A stretch of DNA of 49,785 bases, taken from Opitutaceae bacterium. Its GTDB lineage: Bacteria > Verrucomicrobiota > Verrucomicrobiia > Opitutales > Opitutaceae. Made by a program: the position numbers and the translations under genes. Shown one piece after another: positions 35,796 to 46,984 of this stretch (positions within the stretch are counted from its first letter, which is position 1; every line of letters begins with the position of its first letter). The DNA is taken from the NCBI GenBank assembly GCA_002694885.1, contig NZNM01000120.1:1-49785 (forward strand), given 5' to 3'. The notes beneath the pieces were generated by a model. That model did no database searches. It was given only the letters and a program-made list of their open reading frames with translations, and had not been told where the DNA came from.

Positions 35796-36200
35796 TGTAG
35801 TACTTATGAGTTAGTGACGTTTGATTTAGGCGCGTGAAAACAAATAGCTCTAGTTAGAGTGAATCGTTTTGGTACACGCACGAATTCTCCCACAACAGAT
35901 GTCGCTGGCAGATAGAGGTTTTTGACTGTTTGGAATTCAAGATTCGCGCTCTGGCTCAAACGTATGTAGGAGACGAGATTACGGAGTGCAAAAGCCTCGT
36001 GAAATAGTTTGAATCGAAGGGAATTGAGCATGAAGAAAACTGTCAAAACCGCCAATTCTGGGGGGGAATTTGCCGGAATCTAGGAGAATTTCGTGCAATT
36101 GTTGCATTTCCGGTCCAGGCAACTAGCATTGCTAGCAGTGGAATAAAGGGGAAGCGGTCTAAGGCAAAGCCTGATGCAAATCGCGATTCAGAATAAGGAA
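35796..36200. other. Intergenic region gyrA-porin
   Basis: Lies after gyrA and before the porin on the minus strand; it must hold the porin promoter and 5' leader. No gene or clear terminator behind gyrA was found. A small palindrome CTAGCATTGCTAG sits near 36122. Confidence 0.5.
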
Positions 36201-38636
36201 TCAGGCTTCTTCTGAAGGGTCACCTTCGTCGACATCGACAATTCGAGCCACGCCGAGCAATTGGTCTCCCTCATTGAGGTTGATACAGCGAACTCCCTTG
36301 GTTGCCCGACCGATAATGCTGATGTCTGCTACGCGTGTGCGAACCGCTTGCCCATTTTTGGTGAGCATCATCATCTCGTCTTCATCGAAAACGGTCAACG
36401 CCCCTGATACGCCGGTAGTTTTGGCAGCAATGACACCGCTTCCACCGCGTTTCTGAACGGGGTACTCCTCAAATTTGGTTCGTTTGCCTTGCCCGTTTAG
36501 TCCGCAGATGAGCAACGTTCCATCCGGGTTCACAACTTCCATGGCTTTGGCGTCATCGCCGTCCGCCAATCTGATGCCGCGCACGCCACGAGTTGCCCGA
36601 CCTTGATCGCGAAGATCGGTTTCGGCGAACCGTATTGCTTTCCCTTTCAGCGATACGATGACCAAGTCGTCCTCGCCACCGGTCAATTTCGCCGAAATCA
36701 AATTGTCGCCTTCATCGATATTGATTCCGATAATGCCTCCCTTTCGGAAGTTTCGGTAGTCGTTCAGGTTGGTCTTCTTAACGACGCCGTTCTTCGTGCA
36801 CATGACCAGATGCAGCGTGTCGACGATTTCCTGCAGGCAAATCATGGCGGCGATCTTCTCGTCCTCCTGCAATTGCAGAACGCGGGCGATCGAGCGGCCC
36901 TTTGAGGTGCGAGAACCTTCCGGGATTTCGTATACTTTTTCTACATACACGCGGCCATTGTTCATCACGAAGAATATATATTCGTGCGTATTGGCAGTGA
37001 AAATGTGCTCGATGAAATCCTCGTCGTAGGTGTTGCCGCCTTGAACGCCTTTTCCGCCCCGCTTCTGGGTGCGGTATTCACTGTCGCTGGTACGCTTGAT
37101 GAATCCCTTGTGGGAGACGGTGATGAAGCACCCCTCGCGCGGGGTCATATCAGCTTTGGAAATATCGCCTGCGTAGGGGACGATCTCGCTTTTGCGCGGG
37201 GACGAGTATTTTTCTTTTAACTCTATAAGCTCGGTTTTGATTATCCCGAGGAGTTTCTGTTCGCTCTCTAGAATGCTTCTAAGCTCCTCGATCAGTTTGA
37301 TAAGCTCTGCGTATTCTTCCTCGATTTTGTCCCGCTCCATGCCGGTTAGCTGGTAGAGCCGGAGGTCGAGGATGGCCGCCACTTGCCTGTCGGATAGCGG
37401 GTATTTGCCCTGAAGCCTCTCTTTGGCTTCATCTCGGTTGGCTGATGAGCGGATGATCTTTATAAAGTCATCGAGATTGTCTAAGGCGATTTTGTAGCCT
37501 TCCAGGATATGGGCCCGGTCTTCCGCTTTTTTGAGCCTGAAGGCGGTGCGGCGATAGACGACTTCGCGACGGTGATCAATATAGCAATTGATCAGCTCCT
37601 TGATGTTCATCTGCTTGGGCCTACGATTATCCAGAGCCAGAAGATTTACGCCGAAGCTGCTTTCCAAAGCCGTTTTCTTGAACAGCTTGGACATCACAAC
37701 TTCAGGGAACTCGCCGCGTTTAAGCTCGATTACGATGCGAGTATTCTCATCGGATTCGTCGCGCAAGTCGCTGATGCCTTCGATTTCCTTAGAAGAAACG
37801 AGGTCGGCGATTTTGGTAACGAGCGTTGCCCGATTAACGTTGTAAGGTATTTCGGATACGACGAGGCGTTCGCGATCGCCGTCCATTTCTTCCGATTGAA
37901 CGATGCCGCGCATGCGAACGATGCCGCGTCCGGTTCGCATGTACTCGTCGATCCCCTTGGTGCCGACGATTTGCCCGCCAGTTGGAAAGTCGGGCCCTTT
38001 AATGTGAGTCGCTAGTTCGTCTATCTCGATATTGGGATTGTCGATTTGGGCGCAAATTCCGTCGATGAGCTCATCGAGATTGTGGGGTGGAATGTTGGTA
38101 GCCATTCCCACCGCGATCCCGGTTGACCCGTTCATCAGTAGATTGGGAAGTCCAGCCGGCAAAACATCTGGCTCGGTCGTGCTCTCCTTGTAGTTGGCGA
38201 TGAAGTCGACCGTATCTTCATCGATGTGACGCAGGAGATCTTCCGCTAGATTGGTGAGCCTACATTCGGTGTAACGATAGGCCGCAGGGGCATCCCCGTC
38301 GACGGAACCAAAATTGCCTTGCGGATCGATCAGCGGGTAGCGCATCACCCAACGTTGGGCCATGCGAACCAGAGTGTCGTAGACAGAGCTGTCGCCATGC
38401 GGATGGTAGTTCTTCAGCACTTCGCCGACAACGCCGGCGCATTTGTCGAAAGAGCGATTGTGGAGCAGGCCTTCGCGCAGCATTGCATACAGGATGCGTC
38501 GCTGGACAGGTTTCAGTCCGTCTCGGGCATCGGGCAGGGCTCGGCTTACGATCACCGACATCGAATAATCGATGTAGGCCGTTGACATGATCTCGGTGAT
38601 ACTGGCGGAGGATATGCGTTCTGGAGATTGATCCAT
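36201..38636 (-). CDS. gyrA: DNA gyrase subunit A
   Basis: 811 residues; cuts and rejoins DNA in negative supercoiling with GyrB. The catalytic Tyr is in AAYRYTECRL. The quinolone region reads HPHGDSSVYDTLVRMAQ, with Ser and Asp at the two main resistance positions (E. coli 83 and 87), the sensitive-type residues. The GyrA box QKRGGKGVQGG in the C-terminal wrapping domain marks gyrase rather than topoisomerase IV. It follows gyrB by 105 bp on the same strand, the usual gyrB-gyrA order. Confidence 0.97.
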   Translation of the reverse strand: MDQSPERISSASITEIMSTAYIDYSMSVIVSRALPDARDGLKPVQRRILYAMLREGLLHNRSFDKCAGVVGEVLKNYHPHGDSSVYDTLVRMAQRWVMRYPLIDPQGNFGSVDGDAPAAYRYTECRLTNLAEDLLRHIDEDTVDFIANYKESTTEPDVLPAGLPNLLMNGSTGIAVGMATNIPPHNLDELIDGICAQIDNPNIEIDELATHIKGPDFPTGGQIVGTKGIDEYMRTGRGIVRMRGIVQSEEMDGDRERLVVSEIPYNVNRATLVTKIADLVSSKEIEGISDLRDESDENTRIVIELKRGEFPEVVMSKLFKKTALESSFGVNLLALDNRRPKQMNIKELINCYIDHRREVVYRRTAFRLKKAEDRAHILEGYKIALDNLDDFIKIIRSSANRDEAKERLQGKYPLSDRQVAAILDLRLYQLTGMERDKIEEEYAELIKLIEELRSILESEQKLLGIIKTELIELKEKYSSPRKSEIVPYAGDISKADMTPREGCFITVSHKGFIKRTSDSEYRTQKRGGKGVQGGNTYDEDFIEHIFTANTHEYIFFVMNNGRVYVEKVYEIPEGSRTSKGRSIARVLQLQEDEKIAAMICLQEIVDTLHLVMCTKNGVVKKTNLNDYRNFRKGGIIGINIDEGDNLISAKLTGGEDDLVIVSLKGKAIRFAETDLRDQGRATRGVRGIRLADGDDAKAMEVVNPDGTLLICGLNGQGKRTKFEEYPVQKRGGSGVIAAKTTGVSGALTVFDEDEMMMLTKNGQAVRTRVADISIIGRATKGVRCINLNEGDQLLGVARIVDVDEGDPSEEA

Positions 38637-38706
38637 TTACTTGCTGAAAATTCTTTGTGGGAGGCAGGAAATTATTATATGACTAAAATTTGGATATGGT
38701 ATGCTT

Positions 38707-38722
38707 TCAGATTCAAATCTGA
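38707..38722. repeat. Palindrome between gyrB and gyrA
   Basis: TCAGATT and AATCTGA are perfect complements with two central bases. It lies in the 105-bp gap between the gyrase genes and may be an operator or mRNA hairpin. Confidence 0.4.
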
Positions 38723-38741
38723 TGTATGGTCGGATCCGCAA

Positions 38742-41312
<2,571 letters not shown>

Positions 41313-41542
41313 TCACAACCTTTTTCTACGCTCTTTTCCGGTGGGATTTTCCAAGCGATTTGGGCTTGGATTTAGGAATGGCGGCGTGGATTAAAGCCGG
41401 GCATTGAAACGTTTGCGTTACGGTGGGCAAGGTCTTTTTCCGCTATGGGTGAATCGATCTCTTTTGGTGGGAATGATCGACGGTTTCGAACGGCTTTTTT
41501 TTCTCGCTCGCGGGGTCCTCGCTCGCCAGCTTCGAAGTCAAG

Positions 41543-41956
41543 ATGAAGCTGACGGTGAAGCTAGACTACGCCTGTCGGGCAATGACTCAACTAGCGAAGC
41601 GGTACGAGCGTGGCCTGGTTTCCAGCATAGACCAAGTCGCTGAAGCCGAGGAAATCCCAGCCAAGTACCTGGCCCAGATTCTGAGCGACCTGAGGCAAGG
41701 TGGACTGGTGGAAAGCCGCCGTGGAAAACAGGGAGGCTACCTGCTATCTAAGGAGCCTAAAGCTATATCGCTGTTGGATATCGTCTCCGTAGTGGAAGGG
41801 GATTGGTCGGGTGAAAGCGCCCGGCTGGGCGGCGATTCGGGGGAAGCGGTGGAAGCAGCCTGGAAGGATCTTTGGCGCCAGTTCGAGAAGAGCGCAGAGT
41901 CGGTCAGCCTGGCAGATCTGGCTATCCACGAGCCGAAGGCCATGTATTACATTTAG
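41543..41956 (+). CDS. Rrf2-family transcriptional regulator
   Basis: 137 residues. The winged helix (MKLTVKLDYACRAMTQLAKR, VAEAEEIPAKYLAQILSDLR, GKQGGYLLSKEP) is typical of Rrf2. The three cysteines that hold a [2Fe-2S] cluster in IscR/NsrR are absent, so it probably does not sense via an iron-sulfur cluster. It lies 275 bp divergent from gyrB and about 60 bp before the zinc-ribbon gene. Confidence 0.9.
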   Translation: MKLTVKLDYACRAMTQLAKRYERGLVSSIDQVAEAEEIPAKYLAQILSDLRQGGLVESRRGKQGGYLLSKEPKAISLLDIVSVVEGDWSGESARLGGDSGEAVEAAWKDLWRQFEKSAESVSLADLAIHEPKAMYYI

Positions 41957-42017
41957 GGGAATGTGGTGATGCTCCTTGACGGGGTCAGAAATACCGCCTC
42001 CAATCGTAGCGTCTTCT

Positions 42018-42725
42018 ATGGGCGATAACGGAATTACGAGTTTGTTGATCCTTCAGGATCGGGAAATGAATCTAGAGTGCATCGAGAGATCGCTTGAGGC
42101 TCTGCCGCGAGAAAGAGAATCGATCCAGAAAAAGATCGTAGGCTTCGAAGAGGATATCGAGTCTGGCAAGCAGCGGATCAAGGAGATGGAGGTCCGGGGC
42201 AAGGCCATCGAAACGGAGATGGGCGAGGTGGAGAATCAGGCCCTCAAGTACAAGAGCCAGCAGCTCGAGGTTAAAAAGAACGAGGAGTACACGGCCCTGA
42301 CTCACGAGATCGAGTTGGCTGATGCCAAGGTGTCCAGTTTGGAGGAATCGGAGTTGAAGTTGCTGTACGAGCTGGACGATGCCCGGGAGACCCAGTCCAA
42401 GGATGAAGCCGAGATCAAGGAGAAGATCGAGATGGAGTCGCGAGCCCTTTCCAGGCTGGACGAAAAAGAGGCGAATTTGAAAAACGAAATCGATGCGGCT
42501 CGCCAGGCCGTAGGCGAAGCGGAAGCCCAGGTCGACAAACAGCCGCTTTCAATTTACCGACGCGTTGCCCGAGGACTGAAATACCCGATCATCGTTCCGC
42601 TCAGGGACGCCAAGTGCCAGGGTTGCCACATGCGGGTATCGGCCGCAGTCGAAGTGGAGGCCCGCAAGGCTAACGAAATAACGACTTGCGACAATTGCGG
42701 ACGCATCGTTTATTGGGACGCCTAG
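42018..42725 (+). CDS. Coiled-coil zinc-ribbon protein (CdsZ-like, zf-RING_7)
   Basis: 235 residues from ATG 42018 (249 if TTG 41976 is used). Residues about 15-180 form an uninterrupted charged coiled coil; the end carries a C4 zinc ribbon, CQGCHMR and CDNCGR. The same architecture is found in chlamydial CdsZ and in widespread bacterial zinc-ribbon proteins next to RNA genes. The motif KNEEYTALTHEI is conserved in the family. The TAG stop at 42723-42725 overlaps the first helix of RNase P RNA. Confidence 0.88.
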   Translation: MGDNGITSLLILQDREMNLECIERSLEALPRERESIQKKIVGFEEDIESGKQRIKEMEVRGKAIETEMGEVENQALKYKSQQLEVKKNEEYTALTHEIELADAKVSSLEESELKLLYELDDARETQSKDEAEIKEKIEMESRALSRLDEKEANLKNEIDAARQAVGEAEAQVDKQPLSIYRRVARGLKYPIIVPLRDAKCQGCHMRVSAAVEVEARKANEITTCDNCGRIVYWDA

Positions 42726-43170
42726 CTTCGGAGCCACGCGTTCGCTCCGCCGTTCTTTATTGATTTAGGTCCGTTTTAATGGCGGAGAGGAAAGTCCGGA
42801 CGTCACAGGGCAGGATTCCTCGCGAAAGCGAGGGAGGCTCGCTTCAAGGCGGGTCGACGGATAGCGCCACAGAAAATATACCGCCACCTTCGCCAAGGCT
42901 TCGGCGGGCAGGCCCCGTTCAGGGGATCTGTTTGGTGAAGGAGGCAAGGGTGAAATGGTGGGGTAAGAGCCCACCGCCGCTTCGAGCAATCGAGCGGGCA
43001 GGGCAAGCCCAATCCGACGCAAGACAAAATAGGGGGCAGAGCGGCCCGCTCGCCAATGCCCCGGGTATGTCGCGCCTTTTTCGAAAGGGGCTCGCGGTTC
43101 GCGAGTCAGATAAATGAACGCGGTTCCGCCTCGGCGGTCCACAGAATCCGGCTTATCGGCTCCGGAGCTA
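42723..43170 (+). ncRNA. rnpB: RNase P RNA (bacterial type A)
   Basis: Catalytic RNA that cuts the 5' leader of tRNA precursors. The core AGAGGAAAGTCCGGAC (42784-42799) pairs as P4 with ACAGAATCCGGCTTA (43141-43155). CACAGAAAATATACCGCC, GGTGAAATGGTGGGGTAAGAG with GCCCACCG, and GACAAAATAGGG follow in the expected order. P1 forms from TAGCTTCGGAGCC (42723-42735) and GGCTCCGGAGCTA (43158-43170), which sets both ends. The P15 loop lacks a GGU for CCA contact. Length about 448 nt. Confidence 0.96.
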
Positions 43171-43416
43171 GATTTTAATTACGCGCCAACAATTGATTTT
43201 CCGAATCCGCCTCATTTAGGGCAATCTTGGCTCAATCCTGATTGCGAAATTGGCCTAATCGCTTTTAGAGCGTCATGCTGACTAATCTTAAGGGCTTTAG
43301 CTCAATGACCAAAGACTATCTCAAGGTTGGAGAAAATATACCGTCGCGAAAGTGTGCGGAAACCGAATCTAGAAACTTCCAAACCGTTCGAGTCCAGATT
43401 GTTGACTCGAAAAAGA

Positions 43417-43839
43417 ATGCCAAAAAATTCCGAGGGATTTACTCGGGTCGAGTTGATGATTTCCACGGTTGTGCTGTTGGTGATCTTCGCTGGCGGTTTC
43501 GGCGCTTTGCATCAAGGAAATCGCCTCATTGAAATCGCCCGTGACGAAACGCGAGCTGGGCAGATTCTGCAGAGCGAGATCGAAGATCTGCGTACCTTGA
43601 ACTGGACTTAGCTGACGGCTTTAAACACAACCGCCAAATACGACCCGCAAAGTTCTTTTACGGATGCCTGCGCGGAACGATACGATGTTACTCGCGTGAT
43701 CGCAACTCGATCGGCGACTGAAAGACTCGTTACGTTGCTCGTAACCTCGAACGATAACCGAGGGTCACCTCATACCCGAGAGTATATCACATTGACTACG
43801 CAGAAGGGTCTCTACGACGACTACTATCGCTCTTTATAG
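43417..43839 (+). pseudogene. PilV-like pseudopilin interrupted by an in-frame TAG
   Basis: Prepilin leader EGFTRVELMISTVVLLVIFA (with Arg where most have Leu) begins a minor pilin. The frame runs to EIEDLRTLNWT, meets TAG at 43609-43611, and continues in the same frame LTALNTTAKYDPQSSFTDAC through VTRVIATRSATERLVTLLV to YDDYYRSL and a TAG stop at 43837-43839, 75 more codons. The continuation is typical pseudopilin C-terminal sequence, so one sense codon would restore a 140-residue protein. It lies 6 bp before the next pilin gene. ATG 43417 is preferred over TTG 43327. Confidence 0.82.
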
Positions 43840-43845
43840 TTTGCC

Positions 43846-44433
43846 ATGAAAAATCGGGTACGAAAATCGTTTTTGGCAAACAGGAAGGGCTTCACTTTGG
43901 TGGAGCTCATGCTGACTATGTTTATCGGCGGAATCATATTGGCGGGCGGTACCGCTACCTTAAACATGTGGGCTCGGAGCTCCATGGCTGTTGGCAACTA
44001 CGCCGATATGAGCGGAACGACTCGCCGCGCCCTAGACATTTTCGCTTCCGACGTACGCATGGCGACGGATTTATCAGCTTCATCGGCGAGCCGATTCGCT
44101 TTTTCTGCATTTGGGGCGGGAACCAGCACGGTTGCCGTGGATTACACCTTTGACGCAGATGCCGGGACGCTGACGCGTACGTACGATGGTGTGGCGCAGA
44201 TTATTCTAGAAGACGTCGATCAGTTTCTATTTGCCTATATGGAATTGAACCTATCGACGACCACCAACCCGCTGTCTGTTAAAGTCGTACGCATCGAGTC
44301 GATCCTGCAAAAACAAGTGCTAAACATTAGCAATACCGATGAAATCATTTCCGCTCGCCAGCATATCCGTGGACAATGGAGCTCTAGATGTGGGCAATGG
44401 ATATATTTGGGGTTACGTGGCAACCGGAGGTAG
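43846..44433 (+). CDS. PilW-like minor pilin, 3' end probably chimeric
   Basis: Prepilin leader RKGFTLVELMLTMFIGG with Glu at +5, then a globular part of 195 residues including TTRRALDIFASDVRMATDL, typical of PilW-like pseudopilins. From about residue 165 (NTDEIISARQHIRG) the frame enters sequence that belongs, in another frame, to the following PilX-like gene; the last 30 residues (GQWSSRCGQWIYLGLRGNRR) do not look like pilin. A deletion joining the two genes is the simplest reading. Second gene of a PilV-PilW-PilX-like cluster. Confidence 0.78.
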   Translation: MKNRVRKSFLANRKGFTLVELMLTMFIGGIILAGGTATLNMWARSSMAVGNYADMSGTTRRALDIFASDVRMATDLSASSASRFAFSAFGAGTSTVAVDYTFDADAGTLTRTYDGVAQIILEDVDQFLFAYMELNLSTTTNPLSVKVVRIESILQKQVLNISNTDEIISARQHIRGQWSSRCGQWIYLGLRGNRR

Positions 44434-45160
44434 TTCTTACGATATTGGCCCAAACGGAAGTGTAAAGGGAGAGGACACACCTTCAGGTGTTGACGAGGAT
44501 CCTCTTAGAATCAGTTTCGATTTTAAAGCGGATCTACCAGATGCAACAGCTCCTTCCTTGACACCAGACCGCACGTCTTTGTCAGCGGGCGATGTTGGCG
44601 ACCCGTCAGCTTCATGGAGTTCGGATCCGGAAGTTTACATTCTGTCATCCAGTTTCAGCCTGAGTGGAAAAAACGATATCAACGTTGTAGGTCCGACTGT
44701 AATCATAGTAGATGGCAACTTCAGTTTTTCAGGGAAGGCCGAGTTAAATATACTGGGACCTGATGCTTATCTGGAACTCTATGTTAGCGGAGATGTGAGC
44801 TTAACCGGTCAGGGTGTCTTCAACGATGAGGAAAATCCCGAGGCCTTCCAGCTTTGGGGAACAGCCCCATCAGGAACGAGCCAAACGATAAATGTCGCTG
44901 GAAATGGTGATTTTGCCGGAATCATCTACGCTCCCAACTCGGATCTGGAAATCAAGGGCAACGGCAACATATCTGGGGCCGCTGTAGGGGAAGATATAAC
45001 GCTAACTGGCAATGCGGCTTTCCACTACGATCTTAATCTAAAGAATTTCGATAGCGACGGGTCTTTTGGTATCAAACGCTGGCGCGAGTTGAGAGGGAGT
45101 ACGGAGTGGCTTGATTTTTCTAGCACCTCGGCTCTCGCATCGGCTGTTGCTCCCCTCTAG
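44339..45160 (+). pseudogene. PilX-like/DUF7305 pilus-associated protein, 5' end lost
   Basis: 273 residues of a repetitive beta-solenoid-like domain (VDNGALDVGNGYIWGYVATG, FSLSGKNDINVVGPTVIIVD, FSFSGKAELNILGPDAYLEL) rich in Ser, Gly, Asp and Asn, as in DUF7305 proteins found behind a PilX N-terminal pilin helix. Here no leader or membrane helix precedes it and the frame opens only at 44324, inside the previous pilin gene. It overlaps that gene by 95 bp in another frame. As it stands it cannot be exported, so it is called a fragment. Confidence 0.68.
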
Positions 45161-45188
45161 CCGTCAATAAATTTACCCCTATAATGCC

Positions 45189-45217
45189 TTGACACGAGAG
45201 CGAATCGGCTGAATATC
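45189..45217 (+). promoter_or_regulatory. Candidate rpsT promoter
   Basis: A perfect -35 TTGACA (45189-45194), a 17-nt spacer and AATATC as a weak -10. The start codon follows after 10 nt with no Shine-Dalgarno, so the message would be leaderless or nearly so. A TATAAT at 45180-45185 lies just upstream but lacks a -35. Confidence 0.35.
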
Positions 45218-45227
45218 CGCCCCTCTT

Positions 45228-45485
45228 ATGGCGAATACCAAGTCAGCTCTCAAGAATCACCGCAAGACGATTGCCCGCACGCTGCGCAATGGATCCCAGA
45301 AGTCGCGACTGAAAACGTTGGCGAAAAAAGTTAAGACCTTGGCAGAGCAAGAAGACAAGGAAGCTTTGAAGGCAGCGGCCGTCGAGTATGTGTCCGCCAT
45401 GGACCGGGCTGCCAAACGCAATTTGGTCCACCGCAATAAGGCCAATCGGGCCAAGTCATCCGTAGCCAAGCTGCTCGCTTCGTAA
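45228..45485 (+). CDS. rpsT: 30S ribosomal protein S20
   Basis: 85 residues, lysine- and arginine-rich, all helical; binds 16S rRNA early in small-subunit assembly. The start MANTKSALKNHRKTIARTLR and the tail HRNKANRAKSSVAKLL are family-typical. It has its own terminator 26 bp downstream. Confidence 0.97.
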   Translation: MANTKSALKNHRKTIARTLRNGSQKSRLKTLAKKVKTLAEQEDKEALKAAAVEYVSAMDRAAKRNLVHRNKANRAKSSVAKLLAS

Positions 45486-45511
45486 ATTCAGACTTTCTCC
45501 CTCCCATTAAT

Positions 45512-45547
45512 GAGCTCCCGCGCTTCGGCGACTGGGGGCTCTTTTTT
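45512..45547 (+). terminator. Intrinsic terminator of rpsT
   Basis: GAGCTCCC pairs with GGGGGCTC (one G-U), 14-nt loop with an inner TTCG, then TTTTTT. Confidence 0.88.
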
Positions 45548-45554
45548 ATCCAGC

Positions 45555-46370
45555 ATGTCCGCCTCGACACCATTCATTTCATTTCCTGAGCGATACTTAG
45601 GCGAGCGGCCCGTTAAGTTTCCGCTCTTGGTCGATGACCCGGGATATTTTGCTATTAATAAGCCAGCGGGCTTGGCCTGTTTTCGGCACGATTGGAATCA
45701 GGGCAAGCCGGACATTTCCATGGCCCTGCGCAGGGAACTGCTGAATGAGAAGCCGCAGCTGAAAAAGCTTGGTATCGAAGGCCTGTTTCGGGCCTATAAG
45801 CTGGATGCCGAATTGAGCGGCGTTTTGCTCTATGGGAAGACGCCCGAATGGGAGGAGCTTCTTAAGAATGCGGTAGGTTCTTCCCAATTGGTGTTCCGTT
45901 TTCATCTTCTAGCGAGCTCCAATAGCGAAGAGCGATCTTTAGATTGCGATTTGCCGATGGCCTTCCACTCCAATGGCAAGCGAATGGTCGTGTCCCACCG
46001 GACGGGGAAGAAGTGTCAATCGCGATTTCGCTTTCTGCGGCCTTATGGTCCGTACGGGCTTTGGGAGGCGGAGACGAGCGATTTGCGCCCGCACCAAATT
46101 CGGGTTCACGCAACAGAACTTGGATTGAAGATCGTTGGAGAGGATCTATACGCAAGAGGCGATCGTGTTTACCTGTCTCAAATCAAACGGGACTATCGAC
46201 CCGGAGGACAGGAGGAGTCGCCCATTTACGATGGGCTTTGCGTTCATCTGGTTTCGGTAGATCTGGAAATTCCGGGAAGGGAACTCTCGCCGATCCAAGC
46301 GCCGCCACCAAAAGGATTCCAAACATTGCTCAAAGCTCTGGACCGGTATGGCCGAGGGTCGCGGCGGTAG
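45555..46370 (+). CDS. RluA-family RNA pseudouridine synthase
   Basis: 271 residues. Motifs: YFAINKPAGLACFRHD, the catalytic loop AYKLDAELSGVLLYG with the Asp nucleophile (normally HRLDxxTSG, so partly divergent), and LRPHQIRVHATELGLKIVG. It changes uridine to pseudouridine in rRNA or tRNA; the target is not predictable and no S4 domain is present. ATG 45555 is chosen because the longer frame from 45510 would run through the rpsT terminator. Confidence 0.9.
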   Translation: MSASTPFISFPERYLGERPVKFPLLVDDPGYFAINKPAGLACFRHDWNQGKPDISMALRRELLNEKPQLKKLGIEGLFRAYKLDAELSGVLLYGKTPEWEELLKNAVGSSQLVFRFHLLASSNSEERSLDCDLPMAFHSNGKRMVVSHRTGKKCQSRFRFLRPYGPYGLWEAETSDLRPHQIRVHATELGLKIVGEDLYARGDRVYLSQIKRDYRPGGQEESPIYDGLCVHLVSVDLEIPGRELSPIQAPPPKGFQTLLKALDRYGRGSRR

Positions 46371-46888
46371 TACCTAAGCTCACTCCCGCAGTCGCGCATA
46401 TGCGTCACCTTAAATAAAAGATACGGAAATGAACTCGCCGGGACGCCGACTTCCACCCTTGAGCGCGATGCAAAGAAGCTGGAGCTAGACCTCAAGTCTA
46501 CGGCGGTGCAAGCCGAGCGAGCTTAAGTTGACGTGAATACGCAGTAGCGGGTCGCCCCTACGATCAACTCTCCGATTGGTCGGTGCCCTTCATTTCAAAC
46601 CTATTACCCGCGGAGCGGGTACCCATTTCCTGAACTCCGCAGGGCCGATGGAGGAAATGGCGATACCGCATTTGCGGGAGAGCGATGTTTGACAACGCCC
46701 ATGCCTCGCTTGTCGGCCGTCTACTGGCTCATTATGTTTTCGTTGGACAAGATATGGCCACTGGAGACCCCGTCTCATGGTATTCGGAGTTCTATCCCCG
46801 TGAGGAACCGATCAGTAATTTCTTCTTTACAGCCAAGCTACCAGTGATCACTTTCTCGGGCTTTTCTAGAATTTTGAAGCAGTAGTCT
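46371..46888. other. Intergenic region with a structured segment
   Basis: Holds a cluster of three hairpins at 46605-46677 (listed separately). A 66-codon frame at 46685-46885 ends 3 nt before the small basic protein gene, but it has no recognised features and is not called. Confidence 0.5.
46605..46677 (+). repeat. Three consecutive hairpins
   Basis: TACCCGC/GCGGGTA with a 3-nt loop (46605-46621), then an imperfect 11-bp stem CCATTTC + CTCC with GGAGGAAATGG (46623-46660), then CCGC/GCGG with an ATTT loop (46666-46677). Dense local pairing suggests a structured RNA or 5' leader, of no recognised family. Confidence 0.45.
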
Positions 46889-46984
46889 ATGGGTAATCTA
46901 AAGAAGAAACGCCGTCACAAGATGTCGAAGCACAAGCGTCGCAAACGCTTGAAGTCGAATCGCCACAAGAAAAAGGAGTACTAG
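46889..46984 (+). CDS. COX24/AURKAIP1-type small basic protein
   Basis: 31 residues: [20 protein letters not shown], then [11 protein letters not shown]. More than half the residues are Lys, Arg or His. It matches the tiny AURKAIP1/COX24-domain proteins of Verrucomicrobiota and Bacteroidota, related to the mitochondrial ribosomal protein family, and probably binds the small ribosomal subunit. The start ATG 46889 has no strong ribosome binding site. A terminator lies 90 bp downstream. Confidence 0.88.
   Translation: MGNLKKKRRHKMSKHKRRKRLKSNRHKKKEY

Noticed and set aside
43275-43532. 85-codon frame overlapping the first pilin
   Set aside because: It is a different frame of the same DNA; the pilin frame carries the recognisable leader and C-terminal domain.
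46685-46885. 66-codon plus-strand frame before the small basic protein
   Set aside because: No recognised motif, no ribosome binding site, and it overlaps nothing conserved; length is within chance.
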